Shown one piece after another: positions 57,008 through 64,000 of a stretch of 64,000 bases of DNA (position 1 is its first letter; the number at the start of each line of letters is the position of its first letter). The DNA lies in assembly GCA_038496445.1 (NCBI GenBank), contig JALMLS010000480.1, positions 186,001 to 250,000 of the forward strand, given 5' to 3'. The position numbers were made by a program, and so were the translations under genes. Source of the DNA: Trichosphaerium sp. ATCC 40318 (lineage: Eukaryota > Discosea > Flabellinia > Trichosidae). The notes beneath the pieces are model-generated. The model saw nothing but the letters and a program-made list of their open reading frames with translations, had not been told where the DNA came from and ran no database searches.

Positions 57008-60000
57008 TTAGCCAAGTAATGTGTTAACAACGCCTCCTAAGTATCCAGACCAACCTGATTCGTCTTCTTTGACAATAGGATCAGGTTTAGGTGGTAAACT
57101 AGAGAGTAAGAGTCAAGGACAAGCGCAAACAGATGGAAGAAGAAAATGTTGAGAAAAAAAAAGAGCCTTGTTGCTTTCTTGAATTGGACGTACACTTGAG
57201 GAGCTGGTAATAATGTTTCTTGCTGTTGTTGAACTTCTTTTGATGCAACACGTTGTTTAAGATCTTCTACTATACTCTCAAGTTCACTAAACTCAAAGTT
57301 AAATATTTACATAAGGCAAGTTAGAAAAGGAAAAAAAAAGTGACAAGTGTAGTTAGTACCATATTGTTTGTTGCTTTTCTTGTAACAACTGTATTTTATC
57401 ATCAGTATCTAGGATACCCCGTAGAGAATCAAACTTCATCGTTATAGAACTCAAATCCTCCATCTTTTCACCAAGATCATTCTAAAATACAACATAAGAA
57501 AAAAAGAGGAAAAGAAAAAAAAGCACAGACTTTCAACAACGTTAACCGTAAAGCTTTCAAAATGAACAGAGCGAGTACAAAAAATATACTTCGAACTGAA
57601 ACAAAGAAAGAATTCAGAAAAGTAGTCATACATACCCTTAAAACCTCTTTTTCTGCCTCAAGAATCTTAACTTTTTCTTGTAGTGCAGAATTAACATTAA
57701 TACTATCAGCACACGTGTCTTTATCATCCATGAGTGTCTGCATTACTTTTGTTTGTTGATGTAACCTTGCAATTAACTGTTCCTTTTCTCTCTTTAATAT
57801 TTCAAACTGTACATGGAGCTTCTCTAACAGTAAAAGTCAACGCACAATCTTTGGATGCAAAGAAAGAAAAAAAAAGAAAAACTCAAATTCTATGGTTCGT
57901 TAAAAGTACCTTGCTGGTCTGCTTGGCCATGTATGGCCATTTTTTCTGTAAGAGAAACATTCTCACGTGTCAAATGGGTCACAGCTTGACTCTGACGCCT
58001 AATATGCTCACGGAATCGAGAAATTTGGACTAGCAAATCTTTCTTTGTTACATGCTCATCAAGATCATCTGCCATGAGCTTTGCAAGTGCCTAATCATAT
58101 AAATTATGAGTACACTCGTACAAAATTATGTTTAACAAGAGTGACAAATAAGTAGCAAGGCAGTAATTTGATATGTCAAAAAAAAAATACCTGTTCATCT
58201 GGTTCTGACTCTACTGGCTGTACTACAGGTTTGATGTGCTCATTAACTGCTCTCTCACGTTCCATTGTCTGCAATCGAGTCAAGTACTGTCTCGTTTTTT
58301 GGTTGCTAAACAAAGAGTAAGCAAACTTACACAAATATTGTTTTGTGCGTTGGAACATACGCATGTCGTAGCTCCTCTTCCAAGTGTTGTTTCTCAGCTT
58401 TTGCACGATCACGTTCTTGATTAGCTACATCAATAGCATTGGACATACGCTCCATATGATGAGCTCTAGTCTCATCTAAGGCATCATGCTTCAACTGCCA
58501 CTCTTTAGCGTCCTTAAGACTAGCAGACAACCTATCCTCAAGCTCTTGTTGCTCCACAGATTTCTCGTCTCTAGCAGCTTCAAGTTCAGCTTGTTTATCC
58601 TTAAAAAGAGTCGAATTAGTTAGGTCACAAAAAATTAAACGTCCAAAAAAAATACAAGTGTGTAAGCACGTGACAAAAAGAAAAAAACTTCAAAAAGAAG
58701 TTACAGCCGCTTCCATGCTACTTAAAGAACAAATGGACATACCTTCAAGTCATTAACTAAACCAAGTTTGTCCTCTTCAAGTTTTTGAACAACTTCATCA
58801 CGTTCTTCTAATTCTTTAACTTTATCTTCAGCATCTTTTTGTAGTTTTGTGATTGTATCATCACGTTGTTGTATGACTCTCTGGAGCTCTCTATTCTTCT
58901 CTGTCAGTTGTCTTACTTGTGTTCCAAATGTTGTAAATCTTCCAGCGACTTCCAAGCTTTGTTTAGTCAATGAAGCGTTTTTTCTTTCAAGACCTTCAAT
59001 TACTAGATTCTTTTCTCTTTGTAATAATGTCGCATTTTCTTGTTGCTTTTGTAGACTCTTTGCTTCACTTTTGATTTGTTGATGAAGTGCTTGTTTCTCT
59101 CTTTGATGTTGTTGATTAATTTTAGTAAACTAAAAAGTACATTAGAAGAATAATACCAATCTTTCTACGTCATCCTAAAAAAAGGTGGAAAAAAAAATCA
59201 AAAAAAAGAATCTTTCTTTGAGCTCTATGTCGCCACTAAATTTCAATACAATAGTACTATGACTTGGTTCATATAACCCAATAGATATTTAAGAAAGAAG
59301 TAATAGCATAGAGACAGATAAATACGTACTTTTTGAAGCACAGTATCTCGCTGTTGAATTTGATCTCTAAGATTTGTAATGGTAGTAGCCTTTGTTGCCA
59401 CTTCTTGTGTCAAGGCTTCCAGCTCAGCCTCTGAACGTTTTAAATTATCTTGAGAATCCAAAAAAAGCGTTTCAAGCTCATAAATTCTTGTTTGCTTAGC
59501 AGCAAGTTCGACTTTTGTAGCTTCAATATCTTGTTCAGGAGGCATATTATTTTGATGCTCACGCTCATTCTCATCAAGCTATGAAGGTGTCAACTCTTTT
59601 AAACATATATAGCAACATCATTAGTTATATTAGAATCCAAAAGCGATTAATTTAATAGCGCTAAAGTCCAAAAACGCAAAAACCACTTCAAGAAAAAAAA
59701 AGTTTCAAAAAAAAAAACACGAACCCTTTGACGTAAATTATCATTTTCGTTGCTCAGAGTCGTACAATCACCTTGAATCCTCCTATACTGCTTCTTTAGG
59801 CTACTTATAGCTGATGTTTGCGCTTGAAATTCAGCATCCCAGTCGTCTTGCATTGTTTTAAGTTCTTCCTTTAAATGATCATTTTCTGATTTCAAGTGTT
59901 TTTCAATTGCAGCGCTTTCATCTAGTCGTAAAGATAATTTTTTAGCCTCTCGTTTATAACGTGTCACTAAGATTTCCAGTTTCTTCATTCTAGACGCAGC

Positions 60001-60335
60001 ATTCTGAGGTGAAAAGGACTAGGAAGGCGTTACTTAAAATAATAAATAAAAAGCGTTGAAGGTTCGAGCATACATACCGGTTTTGTTGCGTCAGTGTGTT
60101 GAATAGTCTCACTTCCATCTCCAGAAGTGGTTTGCATTGAAATTGAGTTTCCATTTTGCCCAGAGATTAATTTTGGCGCTGGTGTAGTGGTGGACGCTTT
60201 CTTTCTCTGATTTGCAGCGCGTTTACGACGAAGCTACAAAAAAATTATTAAGAAATACCATCAACTAACGCGTACACGCTCTTTCGTAAGAGCAGCTAGA
60301 TCCTCGTCGCTTTTTGTGTTACTGGCGAGCGACAT
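57008..60335 (-). CDS. long coiled-coil protein, golgin/centrosomal type
   Basis: About a dozen exons encode mostly heptad-rich helix. It starts MSLASNTKSDEDLAALTKE, continues LRRKRAANQRKKAS with a Ser/Thr spacer, then a long coiled coil (KKLEILVTRYKREAKKLSLR; NLRDQIQQRDTVLQK; REKNLVIEGLERKNASL; KLQKDAEDKVKELEERDEVV; QELEDRLSASLKDAKEW) and ends with a conserved-looking tail DESGWSGYLGGVVNTLLG at 57008. No GRIP or kinesin motor is seen. The aromatic/glycine C-terminal motif may be a membrane- or partner-binding tip as in some golgins and tethers. Function is inferred only. It is head-to-head with cofilin, ATGs 207 bases apart. Confidence 0.75.
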
Positions 60336-60542
60336 AACCTCTCAACGCCACTATTGAGCGTACACTCCAAAGATATTGCCTACGTCGTTTTTTGTATGGC
60401 TACGTAGGCAGTCAACCAATAATAAAATATGTTGGTAACCAGGGTTGACACTCCAAGCCGAAAATAACTCAGAAGTGCAAGTCAAGAAATTTAAAGCAGA
60501 GAATTTTTGTTTCCATAATTATCTCCTTGAAATAGATTAAAC
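60336..60542. promoter_or_regulatory. bidirectional promoter of coiled-coil and cofilin genes
   Basis: 207 bases between divergent ATGs; contains CGTACACTCC and TACGTAGGC words but no recognised motif. Confidence 0.4.
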
Positions 60543-61108
60543 ATGGTAGCTACTTTCTTCGCCCAAAACCCCGCTAACTTTTATAGTCCACTGGTGTAGC
60601 TGTAGCTTCTGAATGCGTAAGTGAATTCGAACTCTTTAAATTGAAGAAACAGTATCGCTACTTGATCTTTAAAATTAACGACGACAACACCGAAGTAGTC
60701 ATTGAAAAGAAGGGTGAGCCTTCAGCTACCTACGAAGAGTTCACTAGCTGTCTTCCTGACAACGAGTGCCGTTACGCCGTATACAACTTCGAATACGACC
60801 AAGGCTCTGACGGTAAACGCTTGAAGCTCCTTTTCATCTTGTGGTACGTGTTTTTTAGCGATCTACGCTTGCGGTTACTAACACGCTCAGGGCTCCTGAT
60901 ACCGCTAAAATTAAGTCTAAAATGATGATCGCTGGTACCAAGGACGTCGTCAAAAAGTCCCTCGAAGGAATACAGGTAGATCAAGCACTTTTTTCTTTTT
61001 ATGTCTCTTTCGCTCACAAACTCGCTCTAGATTGAGATCCAAGGTACTGATAAGTCCGAGGTCGATCAAGAAGAAGTCCTCGCCAAGTGCCGTTCTATTT
61101 CCAGATAA
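60543..61108 (+). CDS. cofilin/ADF (140 aa)
   Basis: Four exons: 60543-60545 (the ATG alone), 60587-60843, 60891-60975 and 61031-61108, totalling 141 codons. The protein begins MSTGVAVASECVSEFELFKL, and has the ADF-homology pattern KKQYRYLIFKINDDNTEVVI, YEEFTSCLPDNECRYAVYNF, WAPDTAKIKSKMMIAGTKDV with the long actin-binding helix (KSKMMIAGTKDVVKKSL), and EVDQEEVLAKC. Ser2 sits where phosphorylation would inhibit actin binding. It severs and depolymerises actin filaments. An ATG-only first exon is also known in cofilin genes of other eukaryotes, which supports the splice model. More GC-rich and codon-biased than neighbours, as expected of a highly expressed gene. A polyadenylation-type AATAAA lies at about 61176. 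Confidence 0.95.
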
Positions 61109-61326
61109 ATGTTATTAAAGCTTGTAAAGCTCTAGTATGTGGGACTATTGTCCCTGTGCTTATAATTGTTAATCAAATAAAGTACTCTAATTAAATAATC
61201 GTCTGCATTTGTTTATTTCGTGCTGGTATGGCGTAATTATTACGCGTAGATGCAACAGTACAAGTTTCGAAACGTAATTACTTTATTTAACAAATCTACA
61301 GTCACGCATCGCCATAGGCCGGTACG
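61109..61326. terminator. 3' ends of cofilin and CNOT3 (convergent)
   Basis: 218 bases between convergent stops, with AATAAA-type signals around 61176 for cofilin. Confidence 0.4.
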
Positions 61327-63843
61327 CTATTTGCTTAGCTCAATTCTTTGTCCTCTAGGAATTGATAATGAAACGTAAAATCCTATGCAAATGTGAGATG
61401 TCGAATTGCAACGTGACAAGTCACTAAAATAGTCTCGCACCGTTTTCTTTCGTTGACACCAACCTGTCTCGTAGTCGAAGTACACGTACGTTCCTTGCTC
61501 GTAACTTAAACGGTGTCAGTTTGCTAAAAACAACACGAAAAATGATGTTCCTTAAAAATAGGCATAATGTGCACGTACTCTGGTGTGATTTTCTTAGGTT
61601 CCTCATGGCGTTGAAACCACGTCAAGTACTTTTTGTGATACCGCCAAGATTGTAACTTTAGCTGTTTCGCCGCGAGATACTGCTGGTAAGTACCTTGCTG
61701 GTAGTAGAAAATAAAAAATAGCAAATCGGTATCAAACTTTGCGAAGACGTTAGGGTTCTCAAACGCTGGTGAAGGAACCTTTGGGTAGTATGGTGGCGTA
61801 GAAAAAGGGTTCTTTGGCTTATATTGCTGTTTTGGCCTAGAGCGCGTAAATCAGCAAAAAACTCCGTTGGAAAGTTTATTTTGAGCGTAAGCACTAACGC
61901 GTAGCATAAAAACTGGATGAATTTCTAGTTCGCCCAAGTTTGTAAAAGGGCACTGAGTTTTTCCGGAATTAACATGTACGTACCTTTCTATTGACTCTGG
62001 CAAGTTGTTGAGGCTAGTGTCGAGTAATGTCAATGGAGATATTGCCTTTCCGCGACCGACAGGCTCTCCAATAGGATTCTGTTGCATTCTGGATTGACCA
62101 ATTGGTTGTGAGCCTATTGCAGACTGACTACCAAGTGCATTGAAGTTATTGGTTGCTGGCACGTCATTAGTTTTTTTTTTGGCGCTCTACAAGTTCTTTT
62201 ACATACTCTTTTGTGCGTCGTTGGAAGAAGGAGTGTTTAGGTTACTACTCCTTGTGCTTTTATCTCCAAGATGTGTTGCAATGAGTTTATTCAAAATCTC
62301 TTGTTCTTCATCCCTTGGTGGTTCAGGAGCCTAAGTGACGTTAGTATTACAAAGAGGGTTCGCGATAAAATTTGTAGACGAGAACAACTCAATCCGCATC
62401 TAGTTTACCTTTTGTTCAGGTTGTTTTTTAGGTTCTTCCGTAGGCGTTTTAGTCGTTGTTGTCTGTGTTTTAGTATTACTCGTTTTTGGTTCTGATGATA
62501 CTTCTGGTTTTGCTATAATGCTACTAGTAGCCTCATGTATCAATGGTTTATCAATACGCTCTAGTATTTCTGCCTTTGGTGATCCGTCTTCTTCAAGAAT
62601 GTCATCGTAAAGGCCCTCAACTGAAATAAAAATAAGTATTAAGTACCCTAAACATGATATTGTTGTAGAGTGTTGCTCTACAAAAAATATCCGTTAATCT
62701 CACCTTCAACGAAATCAGGTTCCTGATTAAATTCCACATAGTACTCAAGAGAGTCTTTAATATCCTCTACTTCTTCTTCGGTTATTTTTTTCGCTATCCA
62801 AAGTTTTAACCATTCTCCAAGGCGCTTAATGTGAAAAGCATGTCTATCTCTTGTGTTTTGTAAGAACTCTAAGTAATCCTGTTGAGGCCTTTTTAAACTC
62901 TTTTTACTTTCAAGAGACTCAATCTTTTCTTCCATCTCTTCAGTCTGTAATAACTTAGTAAGTAAACCTGTAACAACAACGAGCGAGAACAGAGAAAAAC
63001 ATTTTTTTCCTTTGGTTTTAAGTCGAGCTACGCGAAACTCTCTAACACAGAGCTACGTTGATATGACATTACACTCGGAGATATCTTTGGTACAAATGAT
63101 GGTTGATAAGCGAGTAAAGAACCTTTTCTTCCAACAACAAAAAAAAGATTAAAAAGTTTTTCTATTCAACGCACTTGGTCATTGAGTTGCTTGAGTTGAT
63201 CTTCAATCCACAGCCTAGTCTCGGATTTTTCAACATCTTCTTGTTGTTTGGCTGCTTCCTCACGCTGAGCTGCTAGTCCTTCTTTTGAGAACGCTTTAGT
63301 ATTAGATTCCTTCTCATACGCGCGGTATTTTTCCATTTGCTTCAAGTGTATGTGAGATTTGTGACATTTCGTTTGTATCCAAAATAATTATTTTGCGAAA
63401 GAAAGGATTGAATCAAGTTGCTGCGGTTGCGTGGTATGTTTTTAAAGCGTATTGAGAAGTTTTTATATGTTAATTATTTTATGTTGGTTTAAAAGAATTA
63501 TTGTATCTTGCTGAGCGTTTATAACGGTTCTAGCGTACCCTCTCGATGAGTTTTTTTGCTTCTTGAAGTGGTGTTTTATTTCTTACGTCACCAGAAGAAA
63601 TCCAGAGCTTTAATTGATCTCTCATGCGTTGTAGCTTCTTAATATCTCTTTTCAAATTGCTTTCTTGTTTCACGCGTGTATTCGCTGATACACCATCTCG
63701 GAGCTTTGAAAGCAACTCTTCAAACGCTGAAACGCCTTCATGGACTCTTTTCAGAGTTCTGTCTATTTCTACTACACAATGCCACGTTAACGCTATTTAT
63801 TGCCTGTTTATAACGTACACTGCAGTTTAAACCGTGTTGCCAT
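61327..63843 (-). CDS. CNOT3: CCR4-NOT complex subunit 3 (Not3/Not5)
   Basis: First exon MATRFKLQ joins by a GTACGT intron to LEIDRTLKRVHEGVSAFEEL and the Not3/5 N-terminal coiled coil (KKLQRMRDQLKLWISSGDV; RQMEKYRAYEKESNTKAFSK with EGLAAQ), then GEWLKLWIAKKITEEEVEDI with EYYVEFNQEPDF, an acidic/Ser-Pro linker, and a C-terminal NOT box: LLDTSLNNLPESIER, TPPYYPKVPSPAFENP, LLFFIFYYQQGTYQQYLAAK, SWRYHKKYLTWFQRHEEPK, and GTYVYFDYETGWCQRKK. This is the subunit that scaffolds the NOT module of the CCR4-NOT deadenylase and links it to ribosomes. The end after GWCQRKK differs from the usual and is set at the 61327 stop. Both conserved domains look intact. Confidence 0.92.
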
Positions 63844-63885
63844 GGATGAAGCTAATTAACAACTCCTAATCACTTATTTCGTTGT
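63844..63885. promoter_or_regulatory. 42-bp bidirectional promoter region
   Basis: Only 42 bases between the CNOT3 ATG and a divergent plus-strand ATG. Confidence 0.4.
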
Positions 63886-64000
63886 ATGTACGCGCCAAGA
63901 AGACAGATTTACGTTAAACAAGAATTAAGAAGTCAGCTGACCGTTGCTAAAAAAACTTCGTGCATTCTTTTCTCTCAAGTGCCCAAGAAAACAGCTTGCT
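63886..64000 (+). CDS. start of a gene cut by the window edge
   Basis: From ATG 63886 the frame MYAPRRQIYVKQELRSQLTV is open to the end of the window. A basic, Arg/Lys/Gln-rich start without acids suggests a mitochondrial or ribosomal protein. Too short to name. Confidence 0.45.
   Translation, partial: MYAPRRQIYVKQELRSQLTVAKKTSCILFSQVPKKTAC

Noticed and set aside
1-64000. tRNA, rRNA, CRISPR or bacterial-type operons
   Set aside because: I looked for B-box-like GTTCGA words, rRNA-like blocks and regular spaced repeats and saw none that fit.

Overview
The window is nuclear DNA of a single-celled eukaryote, most likely an amoeba, though the lineage is an inference. It is AT-rich and gene-dense, and nearly every gene is cut by short introns of about 40 to 250 bases that usually start GTACGT, GTAAG or GTGCGT and end TAG or CAG. 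A few introns start with GC. Domain combinations that point to Amoebozoa or a similar amoeba are C2 plus arrestin proteins, filamin-type repeats, several Rho-type GTPases, and a cofilin gene whose first exon is only the ATG. No tRNA, rRNA, bacterial operon or CRISPR was seen. Most exon joins below were worked out by hand from splice sites and reading phase, so they are predictions.

Layout. 1-9.3 kb: a decayed copy of a seven-helix gene, a 90-residue CRIB protein head-to-head with a Rho GTPase, the intact PA-domain/seven-helix gene, and an F-box protein carrying a Hint/Vint domain. 9.3-20.4 kb: small membrane and secreted proteins, a glutaredoxin, a gamma-glutamylcyclotransferase-like enzyme, a 54-residue membrane protein, and a nucleotide-motif-less Rho relative fused to a receiver-like domain. 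20.4-29.5 kb: DNA ligase I, a divergent ADP-ribosylglycohydrolase relative, and an F-box/NHL protein. 29.5-41 kb: fast-evolving secreted or surface proteins, a pectate-lyase-like protein, a selenoprotein-K-like gene, and a large inverted repeat holding two head-to-head copies of one secreted-protein gene. 41-51 kb: a tandem duplication of a C2/arrestin gene with an F-box/MORN-type gene between the copies, then a broken G-alpha gene. 51-57 kb: filamin-type exons on both strands and two F-box/LRR genes, one frameshifted. 57-64 kb: a long coiled-coil protein, cofilin, CNOT3/Not5 and the start of one more gene.

Two kinds of DNA alternate. Housekeeping genes (ligase, cofilin, CNOT3, glutaredoxin) sit close together, often head to head with very short shared promoters. 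Accessory genes (F-box proteins with MORN_2, LRR, NHL or Vint partners, secreted repeats, duplicated arrestins) show duplication, inversion and decay. The F-box proteins share an N-terminal F-box-like segment joined to different C-terminal modules, which suits an expanding set of ubiquitin-ligase adaptors; partners and targets cannot be read from the sequence. The palindrome CACGTG is scattered through introns and intergenic DNA far more often than base composition predicts.
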